This document shows, piece after piece, positions 24,831 to 33,355 of a DNA stretch of 59,816 nt. The stretch covers positions 1 to 59,816 of the forward strand of contig CANLJW010000003.1 of assembly GCA_947491605.1 (NCBI GenBank), written 5' to 3'. Position 1 is the first letter of the stretch. Each line of letters starts with the position of its first letter. The position numbers and the translations under genes are program-made. Source of the DNA: UBA7398 sp947491605 (lineage in GTDB: Bacteria > Actinomycetota > Actinomycetes > Nanopelagicales > Nanopelagicaceae). The notes under the pieces are model-generated. The model ran no database searches. It saw only the letters and a program-made list of their open reading frames with translations, and was not told where the DNA came from.

Positions 24831-27214
24831 GCGGTCACCGCCGAATATGAAATTATCCCTCGATCAATTCTTTTTAACGCGTCCTTAATTACGGTGCGCA
24901 TCTCCGGACGCGCATTCAATAATTGGCCAAGTAGGTCAATTAATTGTCTGATTACTCGTACAAAGTCGCCGACGGTGATTTCACTATCGCGCAAAATAGA
25001 ACTAAGCGAATGACCGCTCGCCCATCGATAGCTCTGCCAGATAAAATCCAAGTCCGGCTCGCGTTGGGTGGCCAAATTAAAATTACTTTCCAAAATGGTT
25101 AGTTCTCCCCAAGTTTTTACCAACTTCTCCAACGGTTCGTTGAGCGATCTCGGGATCCTCGGTGAATTACTCTTGTCATTTCTATTCTCAAAAACACAGG
25201 TTGAGAGTAGGGCAATTAACTCCGGCGCTGGCAGATTATCTAATATTCCCTTCCGTAACGATTCTGCAATTAAAAGATCAGTCTCGGCGTAAATTTTTGT
25301 CAAAATCTGGCCAGATTCGGTGAGTACATCGTTCTCGATATACTTAAGCTCAGTTAAAACTGAAATTATCCGATCGAAAGTTTTCGGAATAACGTTAGTG
25401 CGCGATTCTATTCGTTTGATTAAACCCGCATTTTCCCGAAAGAGTCGGTCACCTTTCTCCGCGATCCGCGCGTGTGCTTCCCGCTCCGGACATTGGTGAC
25501 ATGGATCAGATTTCATTGCTTTACGGAGAACGGTAATCTCATCTTCGCTTCTCTTAAGAAATTCTTTTCGATTTCCACGATAATTGCGTCCTTGGGTGAC
25601 AACTTCGCGTTCAATCGCTTTAATCTCCGCTCGATACGACATATATCCCGCAAAATCGCCTAAATGACATTCGGATTCGTTGTTGTATTGGGCAATCAAT
25701 TTTTCACTTTTACCAATTTGTTTCGTTAAACCAACAACTGCACGATCTGCTTGAAATTGCGCAAATGAAGCCGCTAACGAAGTTCGCGCAAGTTCGTGGT
25801 TGAACCGAGAAATCAAATTTGCACTCATATTATAAGTTGGCGCAAATGAAGACCGAAGTGGATAAGTTCTAGTGCTGGCTAGCCCAGCTGCTGTCCCAGA
25901 ATCTACGGTTTCATTCCAGAGCACGACTGCATTTCCTTCAATATCGATACCGCGTCGACCGGCCCTTCCTGTTAATTGGGTGTACTCCCCCGGCGTAATA
26001 GCTGCATGGGTTTCACCGTTCCATTTAGTTAATTTCTCTAAAATGACGGTTCGGGCCGGCATATTTATACCCAGAGCTAAAGTTTCAGTCGCAAAGACGC
26101 ATCTAATCAAACCTCTTTGAAAAAGTTCTTCAATAGTTTCTTTAAACATTGGCAGTAAGCCCGCATGATGTGCGGCAACTCCGCGTTCTAGTGAATCGCA
26201 CCATTGATAAAAATCTAAAATTGCGTAATCTTCCTGAGGTAGTTCCGCCGTTTTTTGCGCAATAACTTCTTGAATCTCAGCTCGCTCTACGCTATTTGTC
26301 ATTCGAAGATTTGCTTGGATACATGATTTAACGGCAGCATCGCATCCAACTCGTGAGAAAACAAAAAAAATCGCAGGTAGATAACCTTGACTTTCTAATT
26401 TCTCGATGATCTCGGGCTTAGTAATTTGTTTTTGACGATGAGATTTGTAATCTGATCCGTTCCAATTTCGTTGATTTGAGGAGCGGACATTGCGTTGTGA
26501 TTCCTTCTCTATCCGTAAAATTTCTGGATTAACTCGACCATCGTCAACGAAGAGGTCCAATAATCTATTGCCCATTAATACATGTTGATAAAGCGGGACC
26601 GGACGGATTTCGCTAACTACCACAGCGGTCTCGCCCCGGATTGTGTTCAACCATTCTCCAAACTCTTCTGCATTTGAAACCGTTGCAGATAGTGAAATAA
26701 CTTGGATTCGCTCTGGTAGGTGAATGAGAATTTCTTCCCATACTGCACCACGAAACTTATCTGCGAGATAATGAACTTCGTCCATGACGACAAAACCTAA
26801 AGTTTCTAAAGTCTGGGATTGGGCATAGATCATGTTTCGCAGCACTTCAGTCGTCATCACAACTATTGCAGCTTCGCTATTTATTGATGAATCACCAGTG
26901 AGTAACCCAACTCTTTCTTCACCATAAACTGCCACTAACTCTTGAAATTTCTGATTCGACAGTGCCTTAATCGGCGTTGTGTAGAAGCATTTTGAACCCT
27001 GCTTAATCGCTAAATGTGCGGCAAATTCACCAACAATAGTTTTGCCAGCTCCGGTAGGTGCGGCCACCAAAACGCCTTTGCCAGATTCAATAGCGTGACA
27101 AGCGGTTACTTGAAATTCATCAAAAGGAAACTCGTAGCCAGATTCAAATAATTGGGTAGCCGCAAATTTTTGGCGATTCTTTGCAGCAACAAACCGTTCA
27201 GATGGTGTTTCCAT
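24827..27214 (-). CDS. helY: Ski2/Mtr4-like DEVH-box helicase HelY
   Basis: A ~795-residue superfamily 2 RNA helicase. Motifs are AAPTGAGKTIVGEF (Walker A), VMDEVHYLADK (DEVH), SLSATVSN and QLTGRAGRRGID (motif VI). A C-terminal helical region (~500-795) carries DPCHQCPEREAHAR, a small Cys pair. It probably acts in RNA turnover with nucleases. ATG 27214 forms a TAATG junction with the upstream lipid kinase; ATG 27232 is an alternative six residues longer. It is somewhat shorter than M. tuberculosis HelY (906 aa). Confidence 0.92.
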   Translation of the reverse strand: METPSERFVAAKNRQKFAATQLFESGYEFPFDEFQVTACHAIESGKGVLVAAPTGAGKTIVGEFAAHLAIKQGSKCFYTTPIKALSNQKFQELVAVYGEERVGLLTGDSSINSEAAIVVMTTEVLRNMIYAQSQTLETLGFVVMDEVHYLADKFRGAVWEEILIHLPERIQVISLSATVSNAEEFGEWLNTIRGETAVVVSEIRPVPLYQHVLMGNRLLDLFVDDGRVNPEILRIEKESQRNVRSSNQRNWNGSDYKSHRQKQITKPEIIEKLESQGYLPAIFFVFSRVGCDAAVKSCIQANLRMTNSVERAEIQEVIAQKTAELPQEDYAILDFYQWCDSLERGVAAHHAGLLPMFKETIEELFQRGLIRCVFATETLALGINMPARTVILEKLTKWNGETHAAITPGEYTQLTGRAGRRGIDIEGNAVVLWNETVDSGTAAGLASTRTYPLRSSFAPTYNMSANLISRFNHELARTSLAASFAQFQADRAVVGLTKQIGKSEKLIAQYNNESECHLGDFAGYMSYRAEIKAIEREVVTQGRNYRGNRKEFLKRSEDEITVLRKAMKSDPCHQCPEREAHARIAEKGDRLFRENAGLIKRIESRTNVIPKTFDRIISVLTELKYIENDVLTESGQILTKIYAETDLLIAESLRKGILDNLPAPELIALLSTCVFENRNDKSNSPRIPRSLNEPLEKLVKTWGELTILESNFNLATQREPDLDFIWQSYRWASGHSLSSILRDSEITVGDFVRVIRQLIDLLGQLLNARPEMRTVIKDALKRIDRGIISYSAVTA

Positions 27215-28092
27215 TAAAGGTTTCGATTCCATGTAAGTAAAGCCTTTGGAACAACTTTGGCGGTTATAGGTAGCGGGCCCACGCGTTCGCCGTCGCTATA
27301 AGCAATCGCATCGGCTTTGATTGAAATCTCACGGCAACGCCGAATTGTGACTGCGGGATGAGTTATATGTTTTCCGGAGAAAACTTTAGGAAAGACTTTG
27401 AGGAATTCTATTTTAGAAACTGGCGCCAGGATCATCACATCAAAAAGACCATCAGTTATGGAGGCTTCCGGACAAACTTGCATGCCACCACCGTATGAAC
27501 TGCCATTTGCTACTGCAATCAACATGGCTCTTGATTCCAGCGGTTCTCCATCGACTGTGAATCTATAAAATCTGGGTTTAAAAACTGGTAATTCCAGCGC
27601 GATTGCAACATTGTATTTCATTCGTCCGCGCATCAATGTAATACGGTTAGCGCGTTCGTTGACTATTGAATCAAAACCAGTACTCAAAACATCAGCAAAA
27701 TATTCGCCACCAGCAATTCCAAGATCGACCGCTTCGGCTGGCCTGGAAAATGAGTAATTCAATATTTCATCGGGGCTATTTAACGGAAAATTTAGGGTGC
27801 GTACGAAATCATTTCCGGTGCCTGCTGGAATAACTACTAATGGAATCTTGGAAAGCGCTAATTTTTGAATGGTTAAGTGAACCGCACCATCGCCACCAAC
27901 TAAAATCACGCGTTCGATATCGCCTTTGTTAAGTTCTGTATTTATTGAGTTTTTAGTTGCGGCTGCAGAATTTTCGAGAATTTGATGAAATTTTAGGTTT
28001 CGGGTATGTAGCAGTTCCGCTGTATCTGCTCCTATTTTTTTCCCTTTGCCTCCGCCTGAGGCGGGATTGATAACAAGGAGCGTCCGTTTCAT
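27214..28092 (-). CDS. Diacylglycerol/lipid kinase (DagK/YegS family)
   Basis: A 292-residue lipid kinase with the DAGK catalytic fold: VINPASGGGKGKK, the nucleotide motif LVGGDGAVHLTIQ and the PAGTGNDFVRTL block near 95-106. The C-terminal half is the beta-sandwich lipid-binding part (VANGSSYGGGMQVCPEA). It recycles diacylglycerol to phosphatidic acid or phosphorylates a related lipid; the substrate is not certain. Coupled by ATGA to tatC upstream. Confidence 0.9.
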   Translation of the reverse strand: MKRTLLVINPASGGGKGKKIGADTAELLHTRNLKFHQILENSAAATKNSINTELNKGDIERVILVGGDGAVHLTIQKLALSKIPLVVIPAGTGNDFVRTLNFPLNSPDEILNYSFSRPAEAVDLGIAGGEYFADVLSTGFDSIVNERANRITLMRGRMKYNVAIALELPVFKPRFYRFTVDGEPLESRAMLIAVANGSSYGGGMQVCPEASITDGLFDVMILAPVSKIEFLKVFPKVFSGKHITHPAVTIRRCREISIKADAIAYSDGERVGPLPITAKVVPKALLTWNRNL

Positions 28093-29003
28093 TTTTTGCT
28101 CTTTTTCGCAACCGACTTCTTCTTTGCAACCGACTTCTTAGCGCTAGCGATCGGAGCTACCGTGGTGGTTTCAGAAAATTCCAAATCAGCTAGCGGAGTT
28201 GGTTCATCATCCAAAATGGATGCAGCGTCATCAGAGATGTATGGCTTGCGCTTTCGTCGCTTTTTATCAATTAAGAGCGCGATGCCGCCACTTCCAAAAT
28301 AGAAAATTATAAGCGGTAATGCTAGTAGGCCCATAGTTATTGGATCTCCAGTTGGGGTGAATGCTGCGGTAAAAAGGCAGATTCCAAAAACCGCTACTCG
28401 CCATGGTTTCAAGATCCCTTTACCAGATAACACCCCAGCCAAACTAAGTGAAACCAGAAAGACTGGAAGTTCGAATGCAATTCCGAAGAGCAAAATCACG
28501 CGCATCACAAAATCTAAATAATCATCAAACTTTACTAAGTTTGATAGCGCATTTGGGGTGAACCCAAAAAGTACCTTGATTGCCATTGGTAATATTAGAT
28601 AACCAAGTGTCGCACCGCCTGCAAAAAATGGCGTAGCGCAAACAATAAATAGAATTGAGTAGCGCCGTTCTTTTTTATGTAAGCCTGGCGCTACGAAAGC
28701 CCAAAGCTGATATATCCAAAATGGAGCCGCCAAGATAATGCCGGCCAAAAGTGCTACCTTGATTTGTAAATTTAGTGGTCCTAAAACGCCATTTATATAT
28801 AAAGAACCGCACTGGGTTGCGCCGTCCAATTGCGCTTTTTTTAGGTCACATACCGGCTCCGCCAGCGTTGTAATAATTTGGTTATAGAGAACCCAACCGA
28901 GGATTGCGAAGACCAAAATGGAAAAAGTCGCTCGTACTATTCGCTTTCTAAACTCTCTTAAATGTTCTAATAGCGGCATTCGGCCGTCAGCAGATAACGC
29001 CAT
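28089..29003 (-). CDS. tatC: Twin-arginine translocase subunit TatC
   Basis: A 304-residue membrane receptor for twin-arginine signal peptides, with six membrane helices. The N-terminus MPLLEHLREFRKRI is the conserved TatC signal-binding loop, and the family Glu and Pro residues are seen in ALPVFLVSLSLAG-type helices. The last ~60 residues are a cytosolic tail ending in lysine repeats (KKSVAKKKSVAKKSKK), longer than usual. It is followed by the lipid kinase and preceded by tatA. Confidence 0.95.
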   Translation of the reverse strand: MALSADGRMPLLEHLREFRKRIVRATFSILVFAILGWVLYNQIITTLAEPVCDLKKAQLDGATQCGSLYINGVLGPLNLQIKVALLAGIILAAPFWIYQLWAFVAPGLHKKERRYSILFIVCATPFFAGGATLGYLILPMAIKVLFGFTPNALSNLVKFDDYLDFVMRVILLFGIAFELPVFLVSLSLAGVLSGKGILKPWRVAVFGICLFTAAFTPTGDPITMGLLALPLIIFYFGSGGIALLIDKKRRKRKPYISDDAASILDDEPTPLADLEFSETTTVAPIASAKKSVAKKKSVAKKSKK

Positions 29004-29048
29004 TGCTAATATGCTCCGTTACCTAAATCGGTATTTCTTAGCGGAGGC

Positions 29049-29234
29049 CTACTTCTCAGCTGTTGGAGTGTCGCCTTTTTTATCTTCATCCTTATTCAAC
29101 TCTTTAACTTCGCTCTTAAAGATTCGGAGCGATCGACCCAACGAGCGGGCTGAATCTGGTAAACGCTTAGCTCCGAAAAGTACGATTACAACTAAAAGCA
29201 GAATCAAAATATGTGATGGTTCGCGAAGAAACAT
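29049..29234 (-). CDS. tatA: Twin-arginine translocase subunit TatA
   Basis: A 61-residue pore-forming subunit. One N-terminal membrane helix (SHILILLLVVIVLFGAKRLP) with the FGAKRLPDSARSLGRSLRIFK hinge and amphipathic helix, then an acidic tail. No tatB is in the window; many Gram-positives use TatA alone or place tatB elsewhere. It lies 45 bp before tatC and 115 bp after pafC. Confidence 0.95.
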   Translation of the reverse strand: MFLREPSHILILLLVVIVLFGAKRLPDSARSLGRSLRIFKSEVKELNKDEDKKGDTPTAEK

Positions 29235-29309
29235 TGCCCACCCTTTACTTATAACTATGCGAAGGGCTAAATCCCCTCGACGGTTGCGCTTACGCTACCC
29301 CAAAATCCG

Positions 29310-29347
29310 ACATTTCGGAATGTGAACTCAAAAAATGACGTTTTTGA
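29310..29347. other. Two small hairpins between pafC and tatA
   Basis: ACATT (29310-29314) pairs with AATGT (29319-29323) around TCGG. TCAAAAA (29328-29334) pairs with TTTTTGA (29341-29347). On the minus strand these lie just after the pafC stop, so the second, U-rich one could be a weak terminator of pafBC. The rest of the 115-bp gap shows no gene. Confidence 0.35.
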
Positions 29348-29349
29348 CC

Positions 29350-30273
29350 TCAATAATTGGAGAGCGCGATCTTAGCTCGGCTAGCCACTTCGTGGGCGAA
29401 TTCCTCGGGGGCCAAAATCTTAATATGGCCGGCATTTGCAAGCACATTTCGCAATATCCATTCACTATCCCAAACTTCAACGGATGCAATCATCGAAACT
29501 TGGTCAATTGCCACTATACGATCTTGGATATTTTCAATGAAAGATAAAGCTGCTCGGTCGTACTTAAATTTAATTGTAACGATTGCGTTCCCAGGTAATA
29601 GAACAGGATTGATATCTGAAATAGAATCCGGAAGAGTAACTGAAATTGGGTCGCAACTTAAAATCCGAGCGATCGCAAAAGTTCGATTTGCTTTGGATAA
29701 AAAACACCAAGTTAAAAGTAAAAATTCATCTCCCTGTTGAAAAACTTCTAATGGCAAAATTCTTCTAGTAGTGATTTCATCTTTTGAAGTATTTAAATAA
29801 GAAATATTAAGAGCAGTGCGGTTTTGCCGGGCCTTATTTATTGTTTCTATGTAAGGCAGATGTCGGTCATCAGCATAAAGAATTGCGTTTGCAGTGGCGC
29901 TTTCTATTAGTTGCCTTAGCCGAATTTGTAGATCTTTTGCAAGTTGCTCTTTAACTGGATCCGTTATTTGGGTTCGTAGAACATCCAAACCCATTATGAG
30001 AATAGATAACTCTTCGCCATTAAGTTTTCTTGGCTTATCTAGATTTTGTGGTTCTCGCACTGTTACAAATCCATGTTCAAACGATAAATCTATTAACTCC
30101 AACGCAGTGTATTGCGGTAAACCGCACATGAATATCAGGTTTAAGTCTGCCAAAATTTCCTTTTCGGTAACACCAAATTCATTTGCTAGATCCGCGATGG
30201 CAATCCCTTGGTGCGAAAGAATAAATGGTATTAGATCTAGCAATCTAGCCGTCCGGGCTAATGGTTTATCCAT
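29350..30273 (-). CDS. pafC: WYL-domain transcription regulator PafC
   Basis: A ~307-residue protein with an N-terminal winged helix (TARLLDLIPFILSHQGIAIADLANEFGVTEKEILADLNLIFMCG) and a central WYL domain (~130-210) followed by the WCX dimer extension. In mycobacteria PafB and PafC form a heterodimer that activates the LexA-independent DNA damage response. ATG at 30273 gives the usual start MDKPLARTARLLDL and overlaps pafB by 8 bp; the frame is open nine codons further upstream. Confidence 0.92.
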   Translation of the reverse strand: MDKPLARTARLLDLIPFILSHQGIAIADLANEFGVTEKEILADLNLIFMCGLPQYTALELIDLSFEHGFVTVREPQNLDKPRKLNGEELSILIMGLDVLRTQITDPVKEQLAKDLQIRLRQLIESATANAILYADDRHLPYIETINKARQNRTALNISYLNTSKDEITTRRILPLEVFQQGDEFLLLTWCFLSKANRTFAIARILSCDPISVTLPDSISDINPVLLPGNAIVTIKFKYDRAALSFIENIQDRIVAIDQVSMIASVEVWDSEWILRNVLANAGHIKILAPEEFAHEVASRAKIALSNY

Positions 30274-31213
30274 TTTTTGCCATTTCTCGCAGCGACGCAA
30301 TTACGGCAATTTTCAAATCTTCAGGTGAGATCACAACTACATCTGGGCCGTACCAGAGAATTTCTTGAATAGTCTGAGAGCGATTATTTTCGCTAAATTG
30401 AATCTCATCCCATTCCACATCGTGTTTAATTTTTTTGGATTTCTGGCGTAATCCGTGGCATCTTTCTTTACGGATTTGCAGAATTACCGGAGTTTGCGGT
30501 GCATCTTGGAGCATTACTAAATGGCGCGAGATATCAAAATCTATCGGTAGTTTGAAAGCGCCAACTTTCCCACGCACTTTGCACTCAGGTGCGATTCGCG
30601 CGACTTTAAAAACACGAATGGCGTCTTTTGTAACATCTCGTCCAACTAAATACCACTGGCCACGCCAGGCTGCAATTCCGTATGGTTGAATTTCCCGCTC
30701 TTCTAATTGGTTTGATTGGTTTGGGTATTCAAAAACTAAGCTTTGTGCGGAGATGGTGGCGCTCCATAACAATGAAAAATTTGAATTGCTGATTTTGATA
30801 TGAAATGGCGCATCAACATAATTGGTCGCATCGTTTTCAATTCCAAGTGAGCGCAGTTTTCGAAGCGCACTCTGCGCCGAATTGGAGAAAGTCGCGTCTT
30901 GCCAAGTTTTTGCAGCGACAGCTAACAAGGAAAGTTCAGCGGGAGTTAAATTCTCCAGCGAAAGGGCATATTCGGTCTGTTTAATGCGATAACCAGGTTC
31001 ATCATCAAAAAATGGATCTAATCCCCCCACTTCTATGACAATACCAAGATTGCGTAAATCATCTTTATCGCGTTCAAACATCCGCTCCATAGCTTCTGCG
31101 TTTCCACTGTATCCCGCCACGATTGCGAATATTTGACTCTTCTTTATGTAACGCTGCGCGGCCAATAACGCCATTGTGAGGTTTATTAAGCGTTCTGCTT
31201 TCTCAATAGGCAT
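30266..31213 (-). CDS. pafB: WYL-domain transcription regulator PafB
   Basis: A 315-residue paralogue of pafC: winged helix (ERLINLTMALLAAQRYIKKSQIFAIVAGYSGNAEAMERMFERDKDDLRNLGIVI), then a WYL domain (AWRGQWYLVGRDVTKDAIRVFKVARI) and C-terminal WCX part. It works with PafC in DNA damage control. In M. tuberculosis pafA (the Pup ligase) lies directly upstream; here the next gene is a divergent FKBP lipoprotein and no pafA is present. Confidence 0.92.
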   Translation of the reverse strand: MPIEKAERLINLTMALLAAQRYIKKSQIFAIVAGYSGNAEAMERMFERDKDDLRNLGIVIEVGGLDPFFDDEPGYRIKQTEYALSLENLTPAELSLLAVAAKTWQDATFSNSAQSALRKLRSLGIENDATNYVDAPFHIKISNSNFSLLWSATISAQSLVFEYPNQSNQLEEREIQPYGIAAWRGQWYLVGRDVTKDAIRVFKVARIAPECKVRGKVGAFKLPIDFDISRHLVMLQDAPQTPVILQIRKERCHGLRQKSKKIKHDVEWDEIQFSENNRSQTIQEILWYGPDVVVISPEDLKIAVIASLREMAKNG

Positions 31214-31285
31214 GAGGTAAGGCTACCGACCTTGCTAGGCTTTCCGCTCTGGCCGCTGAACTAACCGCAGAAAGATTGGTTGAAA

Positions 31286-31789
31286 ATGAAGAAGTTGTTA
31301 GCTTTACCGTTAGCTTTAATTATTTCCACTTCATTAACTGCATGTAGCACCGACGGAGGAGTTGAAACCATGAGTGACAATCAGAGCAACAACAGTGCAA
31401 CCGCAGGTCTTCCAGTAGTTACTGGCGCCGCAGGAGCTGAACCAATTATTACGCCACCTACCGGAACCGCACCTAGCGCTATCCAAACTCAGGATTTGAT
31501 CATTGGCACCGGCGATGTTGTTCTAGCCACATCTACGTTGACAGTTCATTATGTATTGATGGCTTGGTCAACCGGACAAGTTGTTGAATCTTCTTGGAGT
31601 GGCGATCCAGCTACCTTTCCATTGAGCGGAGTAATTACTGGTTGGCAAGAAGGAATGCCAGGGATGAAAATCGGTGGTCGTCGATTATTAGTTCTGCCTC
31701 CGGATAAAGCCTATGGCGAAGCTGGTGGTGGATCGATTGGACCAAACGAAACCTTAATTTTTGTGGTCGATGTAATCGCTATTAGTTAA
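31286..31789 (+). CDS. FKBP-type peptidyl-prolyl isomerase, lipoprotein
   Basis: A 167-residue secreted lipoprotein. The signal peptide MKKLLALPLALIISTSLTAC ends in the lipobox LTAC with the acylated Cys near residue 20. A Thr/Pro/Ala-rich linker precedes an FKBP domain at ~70-167 (VHYVLMAW, PLSGVITGWQEGMPGMKIGGRRLLVLPPDKAYGE). It would assist folding of extracytoplasmic proteins and is a likely substrate of the Lnt in this window. ATG 31286 is preferred to TTG 31280. It is the only rightward gene in this stretch and converges on trmI with a 3-bp gap. Confidence 0.93.
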   Translation: MKKLLALPLALIISTSLTACSTDGGVETMSDNQSNNSATAGLPVVTGAAGAEPIITPPTGTAPSAIQTQDLIIGTGDVVLATSTLTVHYVLMAWSTGQVVESSWSGDPATFPLSGVITGWQEGMPGMKIGGRRLLVLPPDKAYGEAGGGSIGPNETLIFVVDVIAIS

Positions 31790-31792
31790 AAA

Positions 31793-32653
31793 TTATTCGT
31801 CGTCAGTGGCGCCGTAAGCTCCTTTAGAGGGGCGGCGGCGCCGCTTTAGCGCCGTAGTGCCTTCTGCAACTTTTCGCGCAAAAATAATAAAGCCAGTATG
31901 TGCATTCATCTTGTGTTGTGGGCGAACCGCGAGCCCTTCGTGATGCCAACCCCGAATTAAACCTTCGAAACTTTCGGGTTCAGTAAAACGTTCATCAACT
32001 TTCAACGCCTCGGCTAATTTTGATAATTGGGTTGTAGTTGCGACATACGCGGCAAATACCCCACCTGGTTTCAAAACCTGTTGTGCCATTTCCACACATT
32101 CCCATGGCGCTAGCATGTCGAGAATCACTCGATCATAATCTGAACCATCTATCAAATCTTGCACTGCGCCAATGGAAAGCCGCCAATGCTTAGGTTTTTC
32201 GCCAAAATACGAAATCACATTTTTTTCGGCAATGGCTGCAAAATCTTCGCGTTTTTCAAATGAGTGCAGCAAACCATTAGCGCCAACGGCACGGAGCAAT
32301 GAAATACTTAGCGCACCACTACCTGCCCCAGCTTCCAATACTTTTGCGCCCGGAAAAATATCCGCATATCCAAGAATTAATGCGGCATCTTTTGGATAAA
32401 CAATCGTGGCACCTCTTGGCATTGAAAGCACGAAATCCGTTAATAACGGTCGGAAAGCTTGATATTTCGTGCCGGCATTTGTGGTAAATGTAGAACCTTC
32501 TGGCGCGCCAATTAAAGCTTCGTGTTCTAACCAGCCTTTATGGGTATGAAATTGTCCGCCTAGCGCTAAATTGATTGAGTACAACTTTCCTTTTTCGTCG
32601 GTTAGTTGCACGCGATCGCCAATCCGAAACGGGCCAGAAGGATTGAAGTTCAT
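31793..32653 (-). CDS. trmI: tRNA (adenine-58-N1)-methyltransferase TrmI
   Basis: A 286-residue SAM methyltransferase forming m1A58 in the T-loop of tRNAs as a tetramer. The SAM motif is VLEAGAGSGALSISLLRAVG (~100-120), motif II LHSFEKREDFAAIAEKN, and the catalytic region RVILDMLAPWECVE. Actinobacterial TrmI also methylates A57/58. In M. tuberculosis this gene (Rv2118c) lies upstream of the proteasome cluster; here the cluster is missing between it and pafB. The C-terminus is Arg-rich. Confidence 0.93.
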   Translation of the reverse strand: MNFNPSGPFRIGDRVQLTDEKGKLYSINLALGGQFHTHKGWLEHEALIGAPEGSTFTTNAGTKYQAFRPLLTDFVLSMPRGATIVYPKDAALILGYADIFPGAKVLEAGAGSGALSISLLRAVGANGLLHSFEKREDFAAIAEKNVISYFGEKPKHWRLSIGAVQDLIDGSDYDRVILDMLAPWECVEMAQQVLKPGGVFAAYVATTTQLSKLAEALKVDERFTEPESFEGLIRGWHHEGLAVRPQHKMNAHTGFIIFARKVAEGTTALKRRRRPSKGAYGATDDE

Positions 32654-32674
32654 GGTGACACCATATCTTCACTG

Positions 32675-33355
32675 TTAAGCAAAAACTAATTTTCCATAAA
32701 TATCTTGCAAATTTTTTACATTGATATCTCTTAAGGATGGCAGTACATGCAAACGCGGACTACTAGGTAGTTCCCTCAAATGTGAAAGTCCAATCACAGC
32801 TGCACCGCTGGCTATCGCGGCAGTAATTCCCACAAAGGAATCTTCCAAAATTAAACACTCTCGAATATCGACACCTAGGAATTCAGCCGCCATGCAGTAA
32901 CCTTCGGGCGAAGGTTTGCTCTCCGAAACATCGTCACAAGAAATCGTAGTTGCAAAACGTTCAAAACCAATCGAAGTCATTGCGGCATTTACTAGCGAAC
33001 GCGAGCTGGCAGTGACCAAGGCCATTGGGATATTCGCTGCAAAACAGCCATCAAAAAGTGCCTTTGCACCATCAGTATAAGCAACACCCGCTGCTAATTT
33101 TATTTCCATCCGTGTTACTAAATTAGTTGCAAAAAAATCTTCCGTTTCTTGCTGATTAGTTTTACCGGCCATATATGCGGCGACGCGTGGCATTGGCCCA
33201 CCTAAACAAGCGATTTGATCGGTTTCATCCCAAATTGTATTGAATGTGGCCATTAATTCTTGCTCAGCTTCTACCCAAAGTGGCTCCGAATTGATCAGAG
33301 TGCCGTCCATATCCCAAAGGATTGCCTTTAAGTTTGTTAAATTTTCAGGTGGCAT
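32675..33355 (-). CDS. HAD-superfamily phosphatase (beta-phosphoglucomutase-like)
   Basis: A 226-residue HAD hydrolase: motif I AILWDMDGTLINSEPLW with the nucleophilic Asp, motif II ALVTASSRSLV, Lys/motif III SKPSPEGYCMAA and motif IV CLILEDSFVGITAAIASGA. The helical cap after motif I marks subclass IA. The substrate is a small phosphorylated metabolite that cannot be named. ATG 33355 is chosen; it overlaps the metH stop by 11 bp, so it is the last gene of a metH-HAD unit. Confidence 0.88.
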   Translation of the reverse strand: MPPENLTNLKAILWDMDGTLINSEPLWVEAEQELMATFNTIWDETDQIACLGGPMPRVAAYMAGKTNQQETEDFFATNLVTRMEIKLAAGVAYTDGAKALFDGCFAANIPMALVTASSRSLVNAAMTSIGFERFATTISCDDVSESKPSPEGYCMAAEFLGVDIRECLILEDSFVGITAAIASGAAVIGLSHLRELPSSPRLHVLPSLRDINVKNLQDIYGKLVFA

